From Bacteroidota bacterium (GTDB taxonomy: Bacteria; Bacteroidota; Ignavibacteria; SZUA-365): 17,457 nt of DNA. The stretch covers positions 1 to 17,457 of the forward strand of contig JAGTUW010000298.1 in NCBI GenBank assembly GCA_018224345.1, in the 5' to 3' direction. Position 1 is the first letter of the stretch. Each line of letters starts with the position of its first letter. The notes beneath the pieces were generated by a model. That model worked only from the letters and a program-made list of their open reading frames with translations, was not told where the DNA came from and did not search any database. Shown here piece after piece: positions 1 to 7,433 of this stretch. The position numbers and the translations under genes are program-made.

Positions 1-1348
1 AACGGTGCAGATCGATGCGAATGTTTCATCCGCAGAAGGGGCTGTCGCGCAGCAGCGTCTGTACCTGAATATCAAACAGGCGACATCCGCGGTCGCGATG
101 CGCTGCGATGTCGATGAGATCACGGTTGCAGGCGGGCAATATACGCCAGATCCCGCCGAGCTGCGAGCGGTTATCACTTCGGCAGGTAGCGTGGAAGGTC
201 CTGCGGGCGAAGTCATTATCATCCTCCCCTCAGAAATCGCATTGGATGCAGGGTTTGCTGCGCAATCCTTCGACGCGATGGACTCCGGCAGCGAGGTCAC
301 TCTGACCTGGGCGCTGCAATATCCGCAACCCCTGGTCGAAACCGAATACGTTATTCTCCTCGTGCGCGAAGCAGCGGGGTATGACAATGATACCTGTGTT
401 GTCACGCTGCACGTGCCGGTACTGACCGCGGCACAACTCGCGGTCTCCTGTGGCGTCACTCCGGACATTGTCGACAGCACAGTGACGGAAATCACCTACA
501 GTGTTACCGTAAGAAACAGCGGGAATGCGGACGCGGAAAATGTTTCGGCATCCCTGATTCTTCCGACCACACTGTCATTTGCTGAAGGGGAAACCGCCGC
601 GAAAGCCGTCGCCGACCCGCTCCTCCCCGGCGCGGAGGAGACGGTGACCTGGATGCTGATTCCGGTGGACATGCAACGCTGCGAAGAAATACCGCTCAAT
701 CTGGGTGTGCTGGTCCCTTATGGCGGTGGCGCAGAGCAATGTGCGGCGGTACTCACACTTGAGGCGACCGGCAATCTGCCACCGGAAATTCTTTCCGCTC
801 AACCAGTCGACCTCGACACATTACCCACGAACAGCGATATGGACTTTTCCATCCAGGCCTACGACGAAGAAGGAGGTACGCTGACCTGGTCCTGGTTCGT
901 CAATGGCAATGAAGTGGGCGATGACGCAGCGAGCTACAGTCATACCTTTATCGATGAAGGGGACTATCAGGTCCTTGTCAATATCTACGATCCCTGCACC
1001 AGTGGTACGGGAGAAGCAGTCTCTCACAGCTGGAATGTGTATGTCTACAACGTGACCGGCATTGCCCCCGCAATTACCGCCAATGACTTCGTCATTCTCG
1101 GGAATTACCCGAATCCTTTCAATCCGGCTACGGTGATCGAGTATCGTCTGCCTGAGGGGCACCACGAAGTCCGTCTCGAAGTGCTTGACCATGCCGGGCG
1201 TCATGTTCGCACACTGCACGACGGGACGCATCAGGGTGGCCTTCACCGCGTACTGTTCGAAGCCGGGGGACTCCCCAGCGGCAGCTACCTGCTACAACTG
1301 CATACAGGGAACGGCGTGCGCGTTCATCGTATGCTCTTGGTGAAATAG
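1..1348 (+). CDS. Secreted multidomain protein with T9SS C-terminal sorting domain (5' truncated)
   Basis: The reading frame is open from the window edge, so the gene begins upstream; the GTG at position 5 is probably not its start. About 448 C-terminal residues are visible. The middle part (nucleotides about 430-760) resembles a DUF11/CARDB-type beta-sandwich, with phrases such as YSVTVRNSGNADAENVSASL. It is followed by a PKD/Ig-like segment (about 780-1060) with alternating aromatic residues. The last 85 residues (about 1091-1345) are a type IX secretion sorting domain: NYPNPFNPATVIEYRLPE, then the LEVLDHAGRHVRTL and LPSGSYLLQL strands, ending in HRMLLVK. In this family the domain directs a Sec-exported protein through the outer membrane and is usually cleaved. 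The protein is therefore inferred to be cell-surface or secreted, perhaps adhesive or structural. No catalytic motif is visible. It is one codon short of touching the longest possible frame of the next gene. Confidence 0.85.
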   Translation, partial: TVQIDANVSSAEGAVAQQRLYLNIKQATSAVAMRCDVDEITVAGGQYTPDPAELRAVITSAGSVEGPAGEVIIILPSEIALDAGFAAQSFDAMDSGSEVTLTWALQYPQPLVETEYVILLVREAAGYDNDTCVVTLHVPVLTAAQLAVSCGVTPDIVDSTVTEITYSVTVRNSGNADAENVSASLILPTTLSFAEGETAAKAVADPLLPGAEETVTWMLIPVDMQRCEEIPLNLGVLVPYGGGAEQCAAVLTLEATGNLPPEILSAQPVDLDTLPTNSDMDFSIQAYDEEGGTLTWSWFVNGNEVGDDAASYSHTFIDEGDYQVLVNIYDPCTSGTGEAVSHSWNVYVYNVTGIAPAITANDFVILGNYPNPFNPATVIEYRLPEGHHEVRLEVLDHAGRHVRTLHDGTHQGGLHRVLFEAGGLPSGSYLLQLHTGNGVRVHRMLLVK

Positions 1349-1380
1349 GTGTGTTTCCAGGGAAAAGAAACATCGTGTTG

Positions 1381-3843
1381 ATGCAGGAAACGCGGGGGAC
1401 AGGTCGAAGTACCTGTCCCCTGCAGCTCTCTCGATACATCCTGACATTGTTTTTCCTTCTGTTGGTGATCGCAGGAACACGAGGTCACGCGCAGGATTTT
1501 GGACGGCGCGAGCGCAGTTTCGATGTCCTGCATTATCGCATCGATGTGCGGTTGGACGAAGAGGCACGACGGGTCGACGGGGAAGTGGACATCAGCCTGA
1601 CGCCGTTGCGCTCTGTAATTGACAGTGTCGTACTGGATGCGGTGAACATGGAGATTCAGTCGGTGCAGTATTCCACATCCCCTTGGAAGGACGCGGAGAC
1701 TCTCCGGTGGAATTACGATTCCACACATCTGCGAATGAAGCTTCCGGAATCGCTGCGGCATGGTGATACCGCCCTTCTTCATATCCGTTACGCATGCCGC
1801 CCTCTGCGTGGCTTGTATTTTGTCGGTCCGGGAACGAGTTACCCGGATGATCCACGACAGATATGGACACAAGGGCAGGGAGAGGATAACCGTCACTGGT
1901 TCCCTTCCTACGATTACCCGAACGACAAGGCAACGAGTGAGGTCCTCATCACCATCGACACCGTGCTGCAAACCCTGAGTAATGGCGCCTTGCGGGCGCG
2001 ACATGTCAACGACGACGGGACGGCGACCTGGCATTGGGCGCAAGGCCGGCCGCACTCAAGTTATCTGATCATGCTTGCCGCCGGGCGCTACGGAGTGTTC
2101 ACGCAGGAGTGGAATGGCATTCCCGTGGATTCCTGGCACTATCTGTCGGATGACTCCGCCGACATACGGCGCACGTTTGCGGACACGAAAGATATGATGG
2201 CCTTTTTCTCCGAATATACCGGGCTGCACTACCCCTGGGAAAAATACGTGCAGGTGCCGGTGCGACATTTTCTCTACGGTGGTATGGAGAATACCAGCGC
2301 GACGGTTATGGCGGACACCCGTCTGGTCGTCGATGCCCGTGCCGCCCTCGATTACGATCCGCAACCGCTGATCGCCCATGAGCTGGCACATCAATGGTTC
2401 GGGAATTACGTGACATATATCGACTGGGAGAATGAATGGCTCAATGAGGGGTTCGCCACGTATTTTCAACAGCTGTGGACACGGCATCGTTTCGGGGAGG
2501 ATGATTACATCATACAGCGCTACAACGGAATCCGTAATTATCTCGATTGGGCTGATCGGCAAGGGCTGATCCCTGTTGTTGGAGAGCGGCGTGGTGGTGC
2601 GGTCAATACGTATTCGAAAGGTGCCGCCGTGCTACACATGCTCCGTGACATTCTCGGTGAAGAGGAGTTTGTCCGCGTCATCCGGACCTGGCTGCGGCGG
2701 TATGCCTTCGCCAATGCCGAGACCAATGATTTCAAACGCGTGATCGAAGATGTCACCGGCCGGAGTATGCAGTGGTTTTTCCGGCAATGGCTCTACGGAG
2801 CCGGCTATCCAGTAATCACAGTCACGCGTGAAATCACGGTAGACGGAGATTCCATGCATGTGACATTCCGCCAGATACAGCAAGTCGATTCTCTCCGCGG
2901 CTATTTCCGCATGCCGCTGACGTTGCGCTGGCAGTCCGGGGATGAGACGTGTGTCTGGATCGACGGGGCGGAACAGCAAGTACGTTTTGCACTCAATGGT
3001 GGAAGAGGACGATTTTTCGAGATTGATCCATCGAACCTTCTCTGTGCGCGTATTCATCCCGGGTATTCGCGGGAGGAGTGGCTGCGTCTGTTGCATACGG
3101 CACGCAGTCCCGCTCAGCGTATTCTTGCGGTCGAAGCGTTATTTCCATTCATCGGGCAGCAGGAGATCCGGCGGGTACTCTTCGATGTCGCGGAGCGTGA
3201 TGCGCATCGCGATGTACGCATGCGTGCCGCGACGCTTCTGGCGGAGTTGCGTCCTGACACCCTTTCCACGTCAGGGGAATTTCAATCATGTTTTATCCGG
3301 CTGACATCGGATGTATCTTCCCGTGTCCGTGCCACAGCACTCAACGGCCTGTATCATTACCGCGATCCGGAGTTGCTTCCACTGTACCACAGCATGTTGC
3401 AGGATTCCAGTTATTATGTCGAAGCCGCCGCGATGAACGCGATACTGCACAGTGACGCGGTATTGGATACGCGACTGCTTCGCCGGCGCCTGGAAGGAGA
3501 TTCCCATGAGGATGTTCTGGCGCTTGCGGCAATGGACTGGGTTCGCCGCCATGGTCTTGACGAATTCATACCCGTGCTGCGGATGCGGGCAATGCCCGGA
3601 AACAATGTGCGATTGCGTGCCCGGGCGTTCGAGACATTGCTGCATCTGAGTGATTCCGCTACGGTATTGTTGAAGATGGCTGCCGCATGGTTGGAAGAAG
3701 ACCGCCCGGAAGTGCGTTCGTTTGCCGTCCGGGCCCTGCGACTCTTCGATACGCAGGAGGTCAGGAACATCATGCAGCGGCACGCTGCTCGGGAGGAGGA
3801 TGAGCGGGTCCGCGCGTTGATCCGGCGGCTGTATCGACTGTAG
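1381..3843 (+). CDS. Exported M1-family zinc aminopeptidase with C-terminal HEAT-like repeats
   Basis: This predicted gluzincin aminopeptidase removes N-terminal residues from peptides, probably in the periplasm. Counting from ATG 1381 (820 residues), the substrate-anchoring GGMEN is at 300-304, a variant of the usual GAMEN. The zinc site is HELAH at 333-337, with the third ligand E356 in NEGF 18 residues later. The catalytic tyrosine is Y411 in TYSKGA. A hydrophobic stretch after RYILTLFFLLLVIAG and ending near GHAQ reads as a signal peptide. Residues from about 560 to the end are helical HEAT/armadillo-like repeats rich in R, L and A. The start is uncertain: GTG 1351, GTG 1375, TTG 1378 and ATG 1381 are all in frame, and AGGG at 1359-1362 is the only weak ribosome site. 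ATG 1381 is preferred because it gives a shorter n-region. No T9SS domain is present. Family assignment is firm; substrate is unknown. Confidence 0.93.
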   Translation: MQETRGTGRSTCPLQLSRYILTLFFLLLVIAGTRGHAQDFGRRERSFDVLHYRIDVRLDEEARRVDGEVDISLTPLRSVIDSVVLDAVNMEIQSVQYSTSPWKDAETLRWNYDSTHLRMKLPESLRHGDTALLHIRYACRPLRGLYFVGPGTSYPDDPRQIWTQGQGEDNRHWFPSYDYPNDKATSEVLITIDTVLQTLSNGALRARHVNDDGTATWHWAQGRPHSSYLIMLAAGRYGVFTQEWNGIPVDSWHYLSDDSADIRRTFADTKDMMAFFSEYTGLHYPWEKYVQVPVRHFLYGGMENTSATVMADTRLVVDARAALDYDPQPLIAHELAHQWFGNYVTYIDWENEWLNEGFATYFQQLWTRHRFGEDDYIIQRYNGIRNYLDWADRQGLIPVVGERRGGAVNTYSKGAAVLHMLRDILGEEEFVRVIRTWLRRYAFANAETNDFKRVIEDVTGRSMQWFFRQWLYGAGYPVITVTREITVDGDSMHVTFRQIQQVDSLRGYFRMPLTLRWQSGDETCVWIDGAEQQVRFALNGGRGRFFEIDPSNLLCARIHPGYSREEWLRLLHTARSPAQRILAVEALFPFIGQQEIRRVLFDVAERDAHRDVRMRAATLLAELRPDTLSTSGEFQSCFIRLTSDVSSRVRATALNGLYHYRDPELLPLYHSMLQDSSYYVEAAAMNAILHSDAVLDTRLLRRRLEGDSHEDVLALAAMDWVRRHGLDEFIPVLRMRAMPGNNVRLRARAFETLLHLSDSATVLLKMAAAWLEEDRPEVRSFAVRALRLFDTQEVRNIMQRHAAREEDERVRALIRRLYRL
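1395..1420. repeat. Perfect inverted repeat, REP-like, inside the aminopeptidase 5' end
   Basis: Left arm GGGGACAGGT (1395-1404) and right arm ACCTGTCCCC (1411-1420) are exact reverse complements around the 6-nt loop CGAAGT. The stem would be 10 bp and GC-rich. No T-run follows, so it is a poor intrinsic terminator. From memory, the core resembles palindromic REP units mobilised by RAYT (TnpA-REP) transposases; no such transposase lies in this window. It lies in frame and encodes residues about 6-13 of the aminopeptidase if translation begins at 1381. Confidence 0.7.
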
Positions 3844-3944
3844 TGGTGTGGGAACAGAGATTTCCGCAATTGGCTGTTTGTACCGCTGTTTGATCGGTGA
3901 CTGTCGGATACCTGCGGATGAATTTACGGAACATTTCTTTTCGA

Positions 3945-3973
3945 TTGACTTTATGCGCTTTCCGTCCTATATT
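3945..3973 (+). promoter_or_regulatory. Sigma70-type promoter for secD-secF-STAS
   Basis: The -35 box TTGACT (3945-3950) is separated by exactly 17 bp from the -10 box TATATT (3968-3973). Each matches five of six consensus bases. Transcription would begin near 3980, giving a leader of about 68 nt before secD. The -10 is also part of TATATTTA, close to the TAnnTTTG box described for Bacteroidetes. No intrinsic terminator is visible between the aminopeptidase stop and this promoter. Confidence 0.65.
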
Positions 3974-4047
3974 TATCTCTCTGAGCCATTTTGCAATCAT
4001 TGTTTGCATTGTACTACATATATCTGACGTTGGAGGTCTAACTGACC

Positions 4048-6027
4048 GTGAAGAAATACTTATTCCGGATATCAATGATCGTCGCGTTTCTGGTATTGTC
4101 GGTGTACCTGCTGTACCCGACGTACCGGGACTCCGTGCATCAGTCGAACCTTTCGAATTTGAGTGGTGAAGACAGCACGGCCTATTTCGACGAACACGAG
4201 GAATCCATTCGCAATGCGCGTGCAGGGCGCCTGAAGCTGGGTCTTGACCTCCAGGGCGGAATGTATGTTACTCTTGAAGTTGACATTGTTGAACTGCTTG
4301 CCAAGCTCGCGAAAAACGAAGACGAAAATCTTCGGACAATCATCGCGGAAGTTCGCCAGGAAGCACTGACCAGCGATGAGCCCGTTCTTGATCTCTTCAG
4401 CAGCAAGTTCGAAGAGAGGAACATGCGCATGAGCCGGTATTACGGTGACATTCGCGATGAGAACGCGGATGTGATGGAGAAGCTGCGGGACGAATCCGAG
4501 AAAGCGGTCGACCGGGCGTTGGAAATCATTCGCAACCGCATCGATCAGTACGGTGTGTCCGAAGTCTCCATTGCACGCAGCGGTAACCGGCGCATTATTC
4601 TTGAATTGCCTGGCGTCAGTGATGAACGTGAGGTTCGTGGTCTGATTCAGGAAACGGCGCAACTCGAGTTCAAGTTGCTGGCCGATGAAAATTCAATCCT
4701 CAAGGCGTTGGGCAACATCGACAGAGTCCTGCTCGGCAAGGAGTTGGAGGAAGACGAGGATACGACAACGGTTGATGATCCGGCGCTTGCCGAGGGCGAG
4801 GTACCCGACGATGAACTGCGCAGCGATGAGGAAACGCTCGCCGATGCGGACGCGGAAGCCGATGAGCTTGCCGAGGATGCCGCGGACGTCACGGCCAGCG
4901 ACGAGGATGCATTGGATGCCGAATCCATCGCCGATGAAGCCATGACGGAGGAGGAGCAGCTTGAAGAATGGAAGAAGGAAAATCCCTTCCGTGCATTGTT
5001 CTCGCAGGCTGACGAGCAGACGCTTATCGCCAGCGCGGATCAGCGTGAGCGCGTTAACAATATACTTCGTCGTTCCGATGTTCGCGATGCGATTCCGGAC
5101 GATGTATCGTTCGCATGGGGCGCAAAACCGTATGTAACGGCTGAAGGGATGGATTATTATGAATTTTTCATTCTCAAGCGCAAGCCGGAACTGACCGGTG
5201 AGGTCATCACCAATGCGCGGGCGCAGACGGATCAGGCCGGTTTCGGTGGCGCCGTTGTGACCATGCAGATGGATGCGGAGGGGTCCCGTGAGTGGGCACG
5301 CGTCACCGGCGCCAACGTCAACAAACGCATTGCCATCGTTCTTGACAACGCGGTATTCTCCGCACCGAATGTGCGTCAGAAAATTATCGGTGGAAATTCG
5401 CAAATTGAGGGGATGGCCAATATGGAAGAGGCGCGTCTGCTTGAGATCGTTCTCAAGGCCGGCGCCCTGCCTGCTCCGGTGGATATTATCGAGGAGCGCA
5501 CTGTCGGGCCGTCACTCGGTGAGGATTCCATCAACAAGGGCTTGACATCCTTCCTTATCGGACTGGCTATCGTGATTATCTTCATGGTAGTGTATTATCA
5601 GTACGGTGGCGTTTCCGCCGATATGGCTCTGATTTTCAATGTCGTTTTCATTCTTGCTGTCCTTGCCGGTTTCCACGGCACATTGACCCTGCCAGGTATT
5701 GCGGGTATTCTGCTCACTGTGGGTATGGCGGTAGATGCCAATGTACTCATCAACGAGCGTATCCGTGAGGAATTCGGTGCGGGCAAGACCATACGAGCGG
5801 CAATTGATGCGGGTTATTCCCGTGCATTTCCAGCGATTATCGATGCCAACCTGACGACGCTTCTGACAACGATCATTCTTTATCAGTTTGGCTCGGGACC
5901 CGTCCAGGGCTTTGCACTTACACTGATGATCGGTATCATCTGTTCGCTGTTCACGGCGATTGTGATGACACGCGTCATTTTGGAAATCACGCTTGACAAA
6001 TCACCGAGTATCGTCAAGTTTGGATGA
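4048..6027 (+). CDS. secD: Protein translocase subunit SecD
   Basis: SecD is an inner-membrane RND-family subunit that, with SecF, uses the proton motive force to pull translocating proteins out of SecYEG on the periplasmic side. The 659-residue product has an N-terminal membrane segment (about 6-23) and GLDLQGG at 65-71, the conserved first periplasmic motif. The P1 region contains DRALEIIRNRIDQYGVSE and ELPGVSDEREVRGLIQ. The C-terminal third has five membrane segments, beginning GLTSFLIGLAIVIIFMVV and including the GMAVDANVLINERIREE motif. The start is GTG 4048, with GGAGG at 4032-4036, 11 nt upstream. Residues about 232-308 form a strikingly acidic, low-complexity insert that enlarges the protein relative to compact SecD homologues. 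It is 48 bp upstream of secF, without a terminator between them. Confidence 0.97.
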   Translation: MKKYLFRISMIVAFLVLSVYLLYPTYRDSVHQSNLSNLSGEDSTAYFDEHEESIRNARAGRLKLGLDLQGGMYVTLEVDIVELLAKLAKNEDENLRTIIAEVRQEALTSDEPVLDLFSSKFEERNMRMSRYYGDIRDENADVMEKLRDESEKAVDRALEIIRNRIDQYGVSEVSIARSGNRRIILELPGVSDEREVRGLIQETAQLEFKLLADENSILKALGNIDRVLLGKELEEDEDTTTVDDPALAEGEVPDDELRSDEETLADADAEADELAEDAADVTASDEDALDAESIADEAMTEEEQLEEWKKENPFRALFSQADEQTLIASADQRERVNNILRRSDVRDAIPDDVSFAWGAKPYVTAEGMDYYEFFILKRKPELTGEVITNARAQTDQAGFGGAVVTMQMDAEGSREWARVTGANVNKRIAIVLDNAVFSAPNVRQKIIGGNSQIEGMANMEEARLLEIVLKAGALPAPVDIIEERTVGPSLGEDSINKGLTSFLIGLAIVIIFMVVYYQYGGVSADMALIFNVVFILAVLAGFHGTLTLPGIAGILLTVGMAVDANVLINERIREEFGAGKTIRAAIDAGYSRAFPAIIDANLTTLLTTIILYQFGSGPVQGFALTLMIGIICSLFTAIVMTRVILEITLDKSPSIVKFG

Positions 6028-6075
6028 TAAACGGGACCCCAGCAACGAAAGTGATTCAGGAGTAAATAGAGCGTC

Positions 6076-6993
6076 ATGAGAATTTTTCAAAATCTGAACG
6101 TCGATTTCATGGGCAAGCGGAAGCTCTTCTACATGGTTTCCGCTGTGCTTCTTGTCAGCGGTGTAGTTTCCATCACCTTCAAGGGTTTGCAGTTCGGCCT
6201 TGATTTCAAAGGCGGAACCGAAGTCGTCGTGCGGTTGCCGCGCACAGCCAGTATTCCTGAGCTTCGCGGTATCATGCAACAGGCGGATATGGGGAGCATC
6301 GAGATCAAGAGTTTCGGCAGCAGCACCGATTTCATTATCCGTACCGAACAGAAAGGTGTCGGTTCGACTATTTCCGATGATATCAAAACCGCACTCCGTG
6401 AGAATTTCAATCAGGAAATTGAGATTCTGCAGGAAAACCGTGTGGAGGCGAAAATCGGGTCGGAAATACGCCGGGATGCTGTGATCGCGATTTTCTTCGC
6501 TCTCATTGGCATACTGGTGTTTATCGGTTTCCGCTTCAAACTTGTCTTTGCCGTCGGGACCGTCGCGGCACTGTTCCATGATGTCATTTTGACTCTCGGT
6601 TTGATTTCCATGTTTACGGATGTGATTCCAAGTCTCAATCTTGAGTTTGATCAGGCCATGATAGCGGCATTCCTTACTCTCATCGGGTATTCGGTAAACG
6701 ATACCGTGGTGGTGTTCGACCGCGTGCGCGAGAATCTCAAACTCTTCAAGACGACGCCTCTCGAGCCCCTGATCAATAAAAGTATCAACACGACGATGAG
6801 CAGGACCATTCTCACAAGTATCACCACGCTGCTTGTAATGACCGCGTTAATGGTCTTCGGCGGTGAGCCCACCCGCGGGTTTGCGTTTGCCATGAGTATC
6901 GGTGTGTTTACCGGATCGTATTCGAGTATATTTGTGGCGAGTGCGCTTACATTGGACTGGACCACAAGCCGGAAAATGAAAATCACTTTCTGA
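6076..6993 (+). CDS. secF: Protein translocase subunit SecF
   Basis: SecF is the partner of SecD in the proton-driven late stage of Sec export. The 305-residue length is typical. A first membrane segment (about 16-34) is followed by the periplasmic motif FGLDFKGGTEVVV, a short P4-type domain, and a five-helix block. That block holds GFRFKLVFAVGTVAALFHD and the conserved SVNDTVVVFDRVREN motif in the fourth helix region. ATG 6076 is preceded by AGGAG at 6058-6062, 13 nt away, a rather long spacing. It is certainly co-transcribed with secD. Many Bacteroidota fuse SecD and SecF into one SecDF chain; here the two are separate genes. Confidence 0.97.
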   Translation: MRIFQNLNVDFMGKRKLFYMVSAVLLVSGVVSITFKGLQFGLDFKGGTEVVVRLPRTASIPELRGIMQQADMGSIEIKSFGSSTDFIIRTEQKGVGSTISDDIKTALRENFNQEIEILQENRVEAKIGSEIRRDAVIAIFFALIGILVFIGFRFKLVFAVGTVAALFHDVILTLGLISMFTDVIPSLNLEFDQAMIAAFLTLIGYSVNDTVVVFDRVRENLKLFKTTPLEPLINKSINTTMSRTILTSITTLLVMTALMVFGGEPTRGFAFAMSIGVFTGSYSSIFVASALTLDWTTSRKMKITF

Positions 6994-7000
6994 GGCAACT

Positions 7001-7342
7001 ATGCATATCCCATCAACGGATCAGAACGGAGTGACCATCCTTGCCTTGCAGGGGGCCATTCTCGGCGGACCGGAGGCCAATGCGCTCAACGATGAGTTGC
7101 ATCGCCTGATCGATAAAGGCAGGAAACATGTCGTGATGGATCTCTCCCGGGTGACGTTGATGAACAGTTCCGGACTGGGTATGCTTATCGGTGGTTATAC
7201 GACCATGAAGAGTAACGGTGGCGAACTGAAACTCGCGCAACTGAACGAAAACGTCAAAAAGCTGATCGAGATTACCAAACTGCAGACGATTTTCGCATCC
7301 TATGACACTGTGGATGATGCCGTTGCCGATTTCGCCTCCTGA
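7001..7342 (+). CDS. STAS-domain protein, anti-sigma-factor-antagonist-like
   Basis: This 113-residue single STAS domain belongs to the SpoIIAA/RsbV family. Such proteins bind an anti-sigma-factor kinase and are switched off when that kinase phosphorylates a conserved serine. The family core is visible as VVMDLSRVTLMNSSGLGML (44-62). The predicted phosphosite is S56, in NSSGLG; the preceding residue is N55 where SpoIIAA has aspartate, a common variant. The C-terminal helix reads NENVKKLIEITKL. ATG 7001 follows the secF stop by only 7 bp, with GAGG overlapping that stop, so it shares the secDF transcript. No partner kinase, phosphatase or sigma factor is in the window. It could instead act in another partner-switching or membrane-organising role. 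Confidence 0.88.
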   Translation: MHIPSTDQNGVTILALQGAILGGPEANALNDELHRLIDKGRKHVVMDLSRVTLMNSSGLGMLIGGYTTMKSNGGELKLAQLNENVKKLIEITKLQTIFASYDTVDDAVADFAS

Positions 7343-7374
7343 CCCGGGCCGCATGGAATACGTTTGATAATGAC

Positions 7375-7413
7375 GGCCTCCCGGGGACATCAGGGAGGCC
7401 AGTTCTTTTTTTT
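7375..7413 (+). terminator. Intrinsic terminator after the STAS gene
   Basis: Arms GGCCTCCC (7375-7382) and GGGAGGCC (7393-7400) are exact reverse complements around a 10-nt loop. They are followed by TTCTTTTTTTT at 7403-7413. This is a textbook rho-independent terminator 32 bp after the STAS stop. It ends only 20 nt before the purA start codon, so it may also influence purA expression. Confidence 0.92.
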
Positions 7414-7433
7414 CAGATACAGGAGCATGACCC

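Noticed and set aside
821..1246. Minus-strand open frame opposite the T9SS-sorted protein
   Set aside because: Open antisense frames are expected in this codon bias. The plus-strand frame has clear domain evidence and the antisense one has none.
1395..1420. Inverted repeat as a terminator for the upstream T9SS-sorted gene
   Set aside because: The stem is strong, but the bases after it are TGCAGCTCTC with no T-run, and it lies inside the next coding frame.
3873..3892. 8-bp direct repeat GCTGTTTG separated by 4 bp, upstream of the secD promoter
   Set aside because: Only two copies, about 55 bp upstream of the -35 box, and no known operator matches. It may be chance.
4647..4943. Long serine-rich minus-strand frame opposite the SecD acidic insert
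   Set aside because: It is the mirror of the Glu/Asp/Ala codons in secD and has no ribosome site or recognisable domain.
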